10,352 nucleotides of DNA from Deltaproteobacteria bacterium (GCA_016926135.1 JAFGPH010000505.1:1-10352); one strand, 5' to 3'; counted from the first letter of the stretch, positions 1-6,235 are shown. Numbers and translations are program-made. Notes: generated by a model not told the origin, from the sequence alone.

Positions 1-1
1 C

Positions 2-430
2 AAGGGGGAGCAGAGGCTCTCTCAGCCCCACACCTGGAGCAAGATCGATGTGTACCCCGGCACCACCAAGCCCATCCCCGGAGGGATTCGACTCTTAAGA
101 GCCGATGCCACCTTTTTCAAGAACCAGCTGGCCCGGAAGCTGGAGATCAACCCAGGGGATCCGGGGGCCTGGCATCTCTGTTCGGAGGCGACGGAGAAAT
201 ACGCCCGGCAGATGTGCGCAGAGTACCAGGACGAGAAGGGGTTGTGGCAATGCCCCGAGGGCCGGGCCAACCACTATTGGGATTGCTCCTATCTCAACCT
301 CGTTGCAGCCGACGTGCTGGGGGTGAGGTTCTGGAGGAAAGAGGAGAAGATAATCAGGGAGGAGCCTGAAAAGGATATCAGGCCCCCGAGGGACAGGTAC
401 CGGAGGCCGAGGTGGCTGGAGCGGCGATGA
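2..430 (+). CDS. Phage terminase large subunit, GpA-type (C-terminal part only)
   Basis: This is the last 142 codons of a gene whose start lies outside the window; the frame is open from base 2 to a TGA at 428-430. GpA-type large terminases carry an N-terminal packaging ATPase and a C-terminal nuclease that cuts concatemeric phage DNA and docks on the portal. Only the C-terminal end is present here. The pattern YPGTTKPIPGG, then a lysine/arginine-rich stretch, then HYWDCSYLNLVAADVLG, corresponds to the end of GpA proteins, where a conserved Asp/Cys helix follows a short G-x-W motif. The tail (EKDIRPPRDRYRRPRW) is strongly basic. No ATPase motif can be checked. The family call also rests on context, since lambda-type portal, protease and capsid genes follow further right. 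The next gene starts 3 nt after the stop. The internal GTG at 50 is a valine codon, not a start. Confidence 0.85.
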   Translation, partial: KGEQRLSQPHTWSKIDVYPGTTKPIPGGIRLLRADATFFKNQLARKLEINPGDPGAWHLCSEATEKYARQMCAEYQDEKGLWQCPEGRANHYWDCSYLNLVAADVLGVRFWRKEEKIIREEPEKDIRPPRDRYRRPRWLERR

Positions 431-433
431 TTC

Positions 434-709
434 ATGACATGGCTTGAGCGGAAGAAAAACTGGTCCACGGAGGGTGGGCGCCTCCGGAGACCCAAAAACC
501 CCGTCAGAAGGACGGAGCCCGAGCTGGTCTACAGCGTGACCCAGGCGGCGGCTTACATTGGAGTGACACGGAACACCATTTTCAAGTACCTCTCGATCGA
601 CGAGCCCGAGGGGGCCGTGATCCCTGCCCATGCCTGGTACCGGCTTCCGAGCGGCCATATCCGGATCCGGGAGTGGATACTGAAGGAACTCAAGGGGGAT
701 CAGAATTGA
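434..709 (+). CDS. Small excisionase/MerR-type helix-turn-helix DNA-binding protein
   Basis: This is a 91-residue basic protein. Residues about 33-53 (YSVTQAAAYIGVTRNTIFKYL) fit the helix-turn-helix of excisionase-family (HTH_17-like) domains. They are followed by a short wing (AWYRLPSGHIRIREW) that usually ends such domains. The first 30 residues are lysine/arginine-rich and probably disordered. It starts 3 nt after the terminase stop, so the two are likely co-transcribed and translationally coupled. GGAG at 417-420 is a rather distant ribosome binding site (12-13 nt). Possible roles are a late-gene regulator, an excisionase, or a small-terminase-like DNA recognition protein, because lambda Nu1 also has a MerR/excisionase-like winged helix. 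Nu1 lies before gpA, however, and this gene lies after it. The fold is fairly sure; the role is open. Confidence 0.7.
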   Translation: MTWLERKKNWSTEGGRLRRPKNPVRRTEPELVYSVTQAAAYIGVTRNTIFKYLSIDEPEGAVIPAHAWYRLPSGHIRIREWILKELKGDQN

Positions 710-766
710 TGATTCTAATCGAGAAAAAAATATGCATTTGTGAAATTGGCTTAGGGCTCAAGGATA

Positions 767-783
767 GGATAATGATTGTTGAA
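767..783 (+). repeat. Left copy of an imperfect direct repeat flanking the cassette cargo
   Basis: GGATAATGATTGTTGAA here matches GGATAATGATTATTAAA at 2609-2625 at 15 of 17 positions, with the first 11 bases identical. The two copies lie in the same orientation just outside the block that holds the C39, FGase and four-cysteine genes plus their promoter. They may mark an insertion boundary. Chance in A+T-rich DNA cannot be excluded. The surrounding gap, 710-841, holds no other recognisable gene or terminator. Confidence 0.35.
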
Positions 784-841
784 AGATGGGAATCAGGTGT
801 AGCGGGTATCGCGTCGCTTTCTCTCTCTCGCTTGGCTGCGT

Positions 842-1369
842 TCAGTCCATATGCTCCGGGGTTTTTTCCGCAGGTCCCCTCCCCAGCAAAACCATTCCAA
901 ATTCTTCGTATTTCTGATTGGTACTTGAGTCCAGATCGTGCCAGCGAGCCAGAAACTCGTATTCCCTGAGCCAGGTCCTGCGAAACGATGCCGGATCTTC
1001 AAAAAGTAAAACTCCCTTCGCATAGCCAATCAAAACCGCATAATGCCCATCGTTGTAATCGTTCCGCCAGTCTTTCAGGGTCATATACCTGTCCGCCCAT
1101 GCCTGCAACAATACGATCACCGGATGTCCTTCATCAATGTAGCGTTTCACTTCTCTAATGCGCCAGTGCTGTCTTGCTTCCACACGGAATCCCCTAGCTT
1201 CGGAAATGGATATCATTTTATCCACACGGGTGCCGTCTTTACCCGTTCCCAGTTCCTTGATCAGTTCGTCCTCACGGATATCGATCCCATAGTATGCCAT
1301 GACTGTTTGCAGTGCCTTGGCTCCACAATCAAAATCGAAAGTCTGTCTTCCAACATGAAGGTTGATCAT
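842..1369 (-). CDS. C39-like (papain-fold) cysteine peptidase, stand-alone
   Basis: This is a 175-residue soluble protein without signal peptide or membrane segment. It has the three catalytic blocks of C39-like peptidases: FDFDCGAKALQTVMAYYG with the nucleophile Cys15, NDGHYAVLIGY with His109, and LLFEDPA with Asp125. In the family, C39 domains cleave double-glycine leader peptides when fused to ABC exporters. This one has no transporter domain, so it belongs to the stand-alone C39-like group, whose substrates are mostly unknown. The ATG at 1369 is chosen because AGAGGG (1375-1380) lies 5 nt upstream. A longer frame starting at 1498 would overlap the FGase gene by over 100 bases and has no sequence like the family before the QTFDFDCG block. 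The gene starts 10 nt after the FGase stop, so the two form one operon. No attC site or clear terminator follows it. Confidence 0.8.
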   Translation of the reverse strand: MINLHVGRQTFDFDCGAKALQTVMAYYGIDIREDELIKELGTGKDGTRVDKMISISEARGFRVEARQHWRIREVKRYIDEGHPVIVLLQAWADRYMTLKDWRNDYNDGHYAVLIGYAKGVLLFEDPASFRRTWLREYEFLARWHDLDSSTNQKYEEFGMVLLGRGPAEKTPEHMD

Positions 1370-1379
1370 GATATCCCTC

Positions 1380-2156
1380 TTATCGATTTGTGCATACCCT
1401 GCAATAGGCCGCATAAATGGATTCTGCAAAAATGCGACGTAGCCTGTTGATAGCTTCCACGTTTGGCGTTCGATCCGGATTCTTGTAAAGACATTCATTG
1501 GTCTCCTGGATGATTGCCGGTACTCTGCTGCCGACCCGACCTGCAGCGTTCACGGAGTGTTCGGCACACACGTGACCGTAGACGGTGTAGTACTCGGAAC
1601 TGTTCACGGTCACTTTGACATTCGGAAGCCTCTTTCGTAGTTCCGTAGCATAAGTCTCGACGTAATAGTCAGGTGAATAGTACCTCGGCTTTTCGTCAAG
1701 GTAGGAATGCTGGAAATTCATCAAGTCAATCTGGTTGTCTGTTACCCCGCGGGCGGTTACCGTGGAATGTCCATCCAGCAGAAACTCTGCACCGTCTTTG
1801 ATGCAATCCTCAATGGTCTTGTGAAAGGTCTTCAAGTATTTCGTGGAAAGCACTTTTCGCAGGTCGTCATCGGGTTCCCTCTGTGGCTTGTATACTGATT
1901 GGCCACGAACATCCTTCAAAGGTACGCTGTCTTCCAAGATATCAGGATGCCGATTTGCTTCAACAATCAGGCTGCAGTAAGGGAAGACAATATGGCGGTT
2001 TTCAAGCAAATCACGAAAATCGTAAAGCCAATTTGTGTACCAATCGACATTCTGGGCTAGCCCGGGGAAACGCTCTGAAAGACTTTCCAGAGAAATCTCA
2101 CCAGGAACCACAATACCACTGTGGGGGATGACAACAAGCAGCTCCTTCAATTCCAT
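1380..2156 (-). CDS. N-formylglutamate amidohydrolase (FGase) family zinc hydrolase, substrate unknown
   Basis: This is a 258-residue cytosolic protein. FGase-family motifs are visible in order: VVIPHSGIVVP (His12), NVDWYTNWLYDF (36-47), VEANRHPD (65-72), LLDGHST (His130) and QETN (217-220). The histidines and nearby acidic residues are the probable metal ligands. HutG, the founding enzyme, hydrolyses N-formylglutamate in histidine degradation. No hut gene is present here and the sequence is divergent, so hydrolysis of some other acylated amino acid, peptide or cell-wall amide is as likely. The start at 2156 follows GGAGAG (2163-2168) with a 6-nt spacer. The gene begins just after the attC site and ends 10 nt before the C39 peptidase. 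Transcription probably comes from the promoter at 2470-2497 through the four-cysteine gene. The pairing of two amide-bond hydrolases suggests a shared peptide-like substrate; this is inference. Confidence 0.8.
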   Translation of the reverse strand: MELKELLVVIPHSGIVVPGEISLESLSERFPGLAQNVDWYTNWLYDFRDLLENRHIVFPYCSLIVEANRHPDILEDSVPLKDVRGQSVYKPQREPDDDLRKVLSTKYLKTFHKTIEDCIKDGAEFLLDGHSTVTARGVTDNQIDLMNFQHSYLDEKPRYYSPDYYVETYATELRKRLPNVKVTVNSSEYYTVYGHVCAEHSVNAAGRVGSRVPAIIQETNECLYKNPDRTPNVEAINRLRRIFAESIYAAYCRVCTNR

Positions 2157-2183
2157 TCAAATCTCTCCAACCGAGCGGATCAT

Positions 2184-2276
2184 ATACAACGTGGCGATAA
2201 CCAGCGGGCACCGTAGTACCACGGACTGCCGTAAAACTAAGGCGTGGTGCCCGTCTGGTTCATTGCTGGGTTAGCA
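2184..2276 (-). other. Integron attC recombination site
   Basis: Read on the minus strand, this 93-bp site runs from TGCTAAC (R'') to GTTGTAT (R', consensus GTTRRRY with one mismatch). Between them the arms AACCAG-A-CGGGCACC and GGTGCCCG-CTGGTT pair perfectly over 14 bp except for one unpaired A (T2254 on the plus strand, the extrahelical base). The spacer from TAAC to the stem is 9 nt and from the stem to GTT 8 nt, much like known attC sites such as that of aadA7, which has the same stem-A-CG layout. A 33-nt variable terminal part closes the hairpin. The stop codon of the four-cysteine gene falls inside the site, as is common in cassettes. Folded attC bottom strands are the substrate of IntI integrases. 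A simple intergenic hairpin is the alternative. Confidence 0.8.
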
Positions 2277-2463
2277 GGTCAAACTGCCTGTTAATCCTAT
2301 CGATTCGCTTGACATTGCAATCGTAACACCAGTACGGGCTCCATGCCGTACCGGCTGGATTTGTGCAGCCGGGCTCAATACATACCTCGCCCGTCCAGTA
2401 TTCAGAACCGTTCCGTGGGTCATCTCTGTCATCATATCCAGGCATGGCCTTGCCTCCTGCTAA
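2190..2463 (-). mobile_element. Complete one-gene integron cassette (274 bp)
   Basis: IntI cuts between G and TT of GTTRRRY. The upstream cut lies between 2464 and 2463 (minus strand G^TTAGCAGG) and the downstream cut after base 2190 (G^TTGTAT). In a circularised cassette the attC would regain R' = GTTAGCAGG, which is the perfect 9-bp complement of its own R'' side, CCTGCTAAC (2270-2278). Beyond the invariant GTT, six further bases match, which is hard to explain by chance at this exact place. The cassette has one gene, a ribosome binding site starting within a few bases of its 5' end, and its attC at the 3' end. No integrase gene is in the window, so it is a CALIN-like element here. Confidence 0.75.
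2260..2445 (-). CDS. Small four-cysteine (probable zinc-binding) cassette protein
   Basis: This 61-residue hydrophilic protein is not a family I can name. Cysteines at 22, 27, 40 and 43 form CIEPGC and CYDC pairs, a layout suited to a small treble-clef or zinc-ribbon metal site. The C-terminal part (VKRIDRINRQFDLL) looks like one amphipathic helix. The start at 2445 is well supported by AGGAGG 7 nt upstream (GCAGGAGGCAAGGCCATG). The last codons and the TGA stop lie within the attC. It is the sole gene of the integron cassette and the first gene after the promoter at 2470-2497, so it is likely transcribed together with FGase and C39. Role unknown; adaptor, DNA/RNA binding, or regulator of the downstream hydrolases are possibilities only. 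Confidence 0.7.
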   Translation of the reverse strand: MPGYDDRDDPRNGSEYWTGEVCIEPGCTNPAGTAWSPYWCYDCNVKRIDRINRQFDLLTQQ

Positions 2464-2469
2464 CCTATG

Positions 2470-2497
2470 ATTATACAGTCTGTATAAACCCGGTCAA
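2470..2497 (-). promoter_or_regulatory. Sigma-70 promoter at the cassette entry point (Pc-like)
   Basis: On the minus strand TTGACC (2492-2497) and a perfect TATAAT (2470-2475) are separated by 16 nt. Initiation would fall near 2463-2464, the position where IntI joins cassettes. The promoter would therefore drive whichever cassette is inserted there, as Pc does in integrons, and then the FGase and C39 genes. Confidence 0.75.
2471..2487. promoter_or_regulatory. Perfect 17-bp palindromic operator over the -10 box and spacer
   Basis: TTATACAG-T-CTGTATAA is a perfect inverted repeat with 8-bp arms. It covers most of the -10 box and the 16-nt spacer, so a bound dimer would block RNA polymerase. 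The half-site size would suit a TetR- or GntR-type repressor. It is not a LexA box, whose CTGT and ACAG are in the opposite order and farther apart. No cognate repressor is recognisable in the window. Confidence 0.6.
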
Positions 2498-2608
2498 TGT
2501 CTGGATGTCCGGTTTTCTTGCATCAAGCTGCATCTGGGAATCGGCTAATCCCTGTTTCGATTTGTTCTGGTATCCTGAACAAAATCGGATCCACAATCCT
2601 TGGCTTTC

Positions 2609-2625
2609 GGATAATGATTATTAAA
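2609..2625 (+). repeat. Right copy of the imperfect direct repeat flanking the cassette cargo
   Basis: It matches 767-783 at 15 of 17 positions in the same orientation. Its core ATAATGATTAT (2611-2621) is also a small perfect palindrome. It lies between the cassette promoter and the 3' end of the histidine kinase gene, so the two repeats enclose the FGase/C39/cassette block but not the kinase. Confidence 0.35.
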
Positions 2626-2651
2626 TTTTGATAGATTTCAGTTTTCTTATC

Positions 2652-2675
2652 GTAATGTAAAGCCGAAGACATTAC
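2652..2675. other. Inverted repeat downstream of the histidine kinase gene
   Basis: GTAATGT and ACATTAC form a perfect 7-bp stem around a 10-nt loop, about 50 bases past the kinase stop. No T-run follows on either strand, so it is not a standard intrinsic terminator. It may be a weak RNA 3' structure or a protein site. Nothing else is apparent between 2676 and 2727. Confidence 0.3.
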
Positions 2676-2727
2676 TGAGTGCTCGGGTATTGTGGTTCAA
2701 TCATGGAGCTTCGGTGCCAGATGACTG

Positions 2728-5700
2728 TCAGCCTTTGTCCAGCGCCTCACGCACTCTTGTAGCTAGTTCTTTCATCGTGAATGGTTTATGGATGAAATGC
2801 ACTCCTTCGTCCAAAACCCCGTGATGGGCGATCGCATTGGCCGTGTACCCGGACATATAGAGGCACTTCAGGCTGGGATTAATGGCCTTGATCCGCCCCT
2901 CCAATTCCTTCCCATTCATCTCCGGCATCACCACATCGGTAAAAAGCAGGTGGATGGCCACCTGTCCCTCCTCAGCAAGTCGAATCGCCTTATCGGGAGT
3001 ATCAGCCGCAAGCACCTTGTATCCTAACGTTTCAAGCATGGCCTTTCCGATCACCAGGATCGACGCCTCGTCTTCCACCATGAGCACTGTCTCGGTGCCT
3101 CTTTGCAAGGGTTCTGGTTGGACCTCCCTTTGCATCGCAGCATCTTTGACCTCGCAACGGGGCAAGTAGATCTTGAAGTTCGTGCCCTTTCCGGGCTCAC
3201 TGTACACATTGACGAAACCACCATTCTGTTTCACGGCGCCGTAAACACTAGGAAGCCCTAGGCCAGTTCCTTTACCCAATTCCTTCGTGGTGAAAAAGGG
3301 TTCGAAAAGGTGTTCGAGAGCCTCCTTGCTCATGCCGCTCCCATTGTCGCTTACAGCAAGCAGGACATACTGGCCGGGCTCTAATCCAAGGTGATCCGCG
3401 CAATATACCCCATCAAATGTCACGTTGTCGGTCTCAATGGTGATCTTTCCTACACCGGCAATCGCATCCCTGGCATTGACCGTTAGGTTGGCCAGGATCT
3501 GGTCGATTTGGGAAGGGTCGATTTTTACGTGCCAGAGATCATGGCCAGGCATCCAAGCCAGATCAATGTCCTCTCCAATGAGTCTTCGGAGCATCTTGAG
3601 CATGCCTGAGACGGTGTCGTTCAGATCCAATACCCTGGGAATCACAGTCTGTTTGCGGGCAAAGGTCAGCAACTGGTTGACCAGGGCGCTTGAGCGTTGG
3701 CTCGCTTTCAGAATCTCCTGAATGTTCTTGAACGGGGCCTCTGTCGGGCCCATTTGCATCATGGCCAATTCCGCATTGCCGACAATGATCCCCAGCATGT
3801 TGTTGAAGTCGTGGGCAACCCCTCCAGCCAACCTCCCCACAGATTCCATCTTCTGGGCTTGGTTTAGCTGTTCCTGGAGCTTTTCCTTTTCCGCCACGGC
3901 TTCTTCATGTTCGGTCATATCGACTAGAATGCCGCGCAGTCCAACCGTTGTGCCCTCATGGATTATTGGTGATGAATAGATCTCGATAGGGAAAGAAGTG
4001 CCATCTTTCCTCAAAGCTCGATATTCTCGGTCGATATTTGATGGATTTCCTGTGAGAAGCGCTTGAAGGACATCGGCAGCCCGGTCCCGATCTTCTGGAA
4101 TCAGCATCTGGAACACACTCAGTCCCTTCTCGAACTCCTCCTTTGTGTACCCGAAGAGATCGAAAGCATAGCGGTTCACATAGGTAAGAATGCCTTGCGC
4201 ATCGGTCTCATAAACAGCCTGAGGCAGCAGATCCGCTATTTCACGGAAACGCGCCTCACTCTCCCTCAGTTTGTCCTCAGCCCGCTTGCGCTCCGTGAGA
4301 TCGATCCCCAGGCAGGTGACATTCAGGACGTCGCCCTGCTCATTCTTGGTTAGCACATTGGACCATGCCACGGTGCGCCGCTCACCTGACCTGGTCAGGA
4401 TGTCGTTTTCCCAGACAGAAAAGCTGAGGGCGTCCTGAGCGTGCATGGCCATATGAAAAACCTTTTTGACTTCTCCCCGAGTGTCTTCCGGGATGAAAAA
4501 ATCGAACCAGTCCTCTCCAAGGATCTCGTCCTCCTTCCATCCCGTCAACTGCAGCAGGTGGGTGTTGGCAAAGACGATTCTGGCCTCCGGGTCCAAAGAG
4601 ACACCGATCTGCGGTGTGCTGGTGAGAATGTTCCGCCACCTCCGTTCGGACTCTTTCAGGAGTTCTTCCGCCCGCTTGCGCTCGGTGACGTCGTGAATTA
4701 TTACCACTGAGCCAACAGACGGATCATCGCTACGCAGAGGGGCGGCTGTTAGTACCACGTCGCGAAAGACACCATCACTGCAGCGCAACCTCGTCTCGGT
4801 AGATTCCAGACCTTGCTTCAGCAGACCCGTGTAGAGCACTCGTCCCACCCGTTCGTACTCTACGTCACTCTCGTACAGCATGCGTGTGTCCTTGCCTAGA
4901 ATTTCTTCTTCGCGGTATCCGAAACTCTCGCACCAGAAAGCGTTTACACTCTGATAGACACGGTCCTTCATGATGCAAATGCCGACCGGCGCAGCCCGGA
5001 ATACGCTTTGCAAGGTGGCCTCGCTCTGCCGGAGGGCTTCTTCTGTCCGCTTGCGTTCGGTGATGTCCCGTGTGACCCCCAGAATCTCGGCAGGTCTCCC
5101 CTCCACATCGCGAATAATAGAGGCAGTCACCTCTGCCCATCCGTAGGTACCATCTTTGCGAAGCTGTTGCACCTCCAACGTCTTGAACCTTTGTGGGTCG
5201 GCGCCCTCCTCAGTCTCCCTGGCCAGTTCTTCCTGCAGGGTCTTCACCACCCGTTCCAGTGATTCAGGTGATAATGTCTGCTCCAGCGTCAATTCCATGG
5301 TTTCTTGAGGTGTGTATCCGCGCATCTGTAATACCGATGGGCTCACATACGTAAACCGCATGGACTGCAAACTTAAGGTCCATATGACATCCGTGACGTT
5401 CTCCGCCAGCAGGCGGTATTTTGCCTCACTCTCCCGCAGTGCACCCGCCACCAGCTTGCGTTCATTGACATCCCGATAGCTGACATAATCCCCGATATGC
5501 TCATCTCCGACGCGGACAGGCGCTGCCATCAATTCCACGAAAACCGGACTCCCATCTTTCCTGCAGCGCGCTGTCTCAAGCCTTATCGCCTCACCATGAC
5601 CGACCCTGAGTGTGATATCCGAGGCTTCGTTGAATCTTTCAGCAGGCGCAATGAGGTCGTCACAGGTTCTGCCTGCGGTTTCTTCAGGGGTGTAACCGAA

Positions 5701-5904
5701 TAAATGGCTGAACTGGGCATTTGTCCGGGTGATCCGGTGGTCTTTGTCTGCCAGAACAATCGCCTCGGGGGCGCTGTCAAAAAGGTGCTCGAAGTAGGCC
5801 TTCTCGATCCGGAGAGTCTCTTCGGCTCGTTTGAGTTCAGCAACCTCTTCTTCGAGCTGTCGTATCCTCTCCTCTAATCTTTTATGGTGCGGTTTTCCGG
5901 CCAT
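2728..5904 (-). CDS. Soluble hybrid sensor histidine kinase with five PAS domains and a receiver
   Basis: This is a 1058-residue protein. An N-terminal coiled coil (5-35) leads into five PAS/PAC units at roughly 36-150, 160-285, 292-412, 418-540 and 550-668. The repeated 'TERKRAEE' linkers between units are typical. The HisKA dimerisation helix carries the phospho-acceptor His698 (GGVAHDFNNML). The ATPase domain shows the N box (NARDA, Asn810), DNGSGM (Asp853), FEPFFTTK (867-874) and GKGTGLGL (877-884). The receiver (938-1055) has Glu944/Asp945, phosphorylatable Asp990, Ser1018 and Lys1040. All key residues are intact. There is no signal peptide or membrane helix, so it senses cytoplasmic cues such as redox state or small ligands. 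The start at 5904 follows GGAGG with an 8-nt spacer. It is an orphan: no response regulator or output domain lies nearby. It is antisense to the phage genes. Confidence 0.95.
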   Translation of the reverse strand: MAGKPHHKRLEERIRQLEEEVAELKRAEETLRIEKAYFEHLFDSAPEAIVLADKDHRITRTNAQFSHLFGYTPEETAGRTCDDLIAPAERFNEASDITLRVGHGEAIRLETARCRKDGSPVFVELMAAPVRVGDEHIGDYVSYRDVNERKLVAGALRESEAKYRLLAENVTDVIWTLSLQSMRFTYVSPSVLQMRGYTPQETMELTLEQTLSPESLERVVKTLQEELARETEEGADPQRFKTLEVQQLRKDGTYGWAEVTASIIRDVEGRPAEILGVTRDITERKRTEEALRQSEATLQSVFRAAPVGICIMKDRVYQSVNAFWCESFGYREEEILGKDTRMLYESDVEYERVGRVLYTGLLKQGLESTETRLRCSDGVFRDVVLTAAPLRSDDPSVGSVVIIHDVTERKRAEELLKESERRWRNILTSTPQIGVSLDPEARIVFANTHLLQLTGWKEDEILGEDWFDFFIPEDTRGEVKKVFHMAMHAQDALSFSVWENDILTRSGERRTVAWSNVLTKNEQGDVLNVTCLGIDLTERKRAEDKLRESEARFREIADLLPQAVYETDAQGILTYVNRYAFDLFGYTKEEFEKGLSVFQMLIPEDRDRAADVLQALLTGNPSNIDREYRALRKDGTSFPIEIYSSPIIHEGTTVGLRGILVDMTEHEEAVAEKEKLQEQLNQAQKMESVGRLAGGVAHDFNNMLGIIVGNAELAMMQMGPTEAPFKNIQEILKASQRSSALVNQLLTFARKQTVIPRVLDLNDTVSGMLKMLRRLIGEDIDLAWMPGHDLWHVKIDPSQIDQILANLTVNARDAIAGVGKITIETDNVTFDGVYCADHLGLEPGQYVLLAVSDNGSGMSKEALEHLFEPFFTTKELGKGTGLGLPSVYGAVKQNGGFVNVYSEPGKGTNFKIYLPRCEVKDAAMQREVQPEPLQRGTETVLMVEDEASILVIGKAMLETLGYKVLAADTPDKAIRLAEEGQVAIHLLFTDVVMPEMNGKELEGRIKAINPSLKCLYMSGYTANAIAHHGVLDEGVHFIHKPFTMKELATRVREALDKG

Positions 5905-5960
5905 TTAAACATCCTCCTTCTGTTACGAGAGCAAGCAAGTCCGTAGGTGTGATGAAATGC

Positions 5961-6070
5961 ATCTTGTTATGGGCGTAATTATGAGCCTAGATTCATTTCT
6001 TAGAGCTAACCACAACACAAGATTGTCTTACAGACATCCTCCTCAACATCTTGTGATGAGCGAACAAGAT
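5961..6070 (-). promoter_or_regulatory. Cluster of four ATCTTGT heptamers upstream of the kinase gene
   Basis: ATCTTGT occurs at 5961-5967 and 6048-6054, and its complement ACAAGAT at 6017-6023 and 6064-6070. The last two copies form a perfect dyad with a 9-nt spacer, the usual geometry of a dimer operator. Copies 1 and 3 share a longer 16-base match (CATCTTGT-ATG-GCG, 14 of 16). Copies 2 and 3 bracket a small hairpin (TGTCT-TAC-AGACA, 6024-6036). The cluster ends 57 bases upstream of the kinase start, where a response regulator or repressor would bind. I found no clear -35/-10 pair. Confidence 0.45.
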
Positions 6071-6235
6071 TTAAAAGCAAGAGACACATCCCAAACCCTC
6101 ACTTTAGCCACATCCAAGGTGTTCGGATTTGAGTTCCAAACCCGCTCCGTTTGTCTTTGAAATGAGAGTGCAGCTTACCCAAATGATCCTGGACTTTTCA
6201 AGGGCTCCTTTCGTTAAACAATCCTTATATTATCT

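Noticed and set aside
790..845. CT-repeat tract and CGCG-rich segment just past the C39 stop as a mobile-element end
   Set aside because: No matching terminal repeat elsewhere in the window and no transposase; nothing beyond composition supports it.
1370..1498. Longer N-terminus for the C39-like peptidase starting at 1498
   Set aside because: It would overlap the FGase gene by over 100 bases, and the first 43 residues are an antisense-like frame of the FGase 3' end. The ATG at 1369 has its own ribosome binding site.
2471..2487. LexA (SOS) box at the cassette promoter
   Set aside because: The order is ACAG-T-CTGT, the inverse of CTGT-N8-ACAG, and the spacing is wrong.
2343..2624. 93-residue plus-strand open frame
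   Set aside because: It runs antisense across the cassette gene, the promoter and the palindrome, and looks like no known protein.
4382..5843. Several 70-95 residue frames within the kinase gene on both strands
   Set aside because: They are alternative frames of the kinase coding sequence, without ribosome binding sites or independent support.
5957..6160. 67-residue plus-strand open frame upstream of the kinase
   Set aside because: No ribosome binding site, no recognisable family, and it overlaps the regulatory heptamer cluster; treated as chance.
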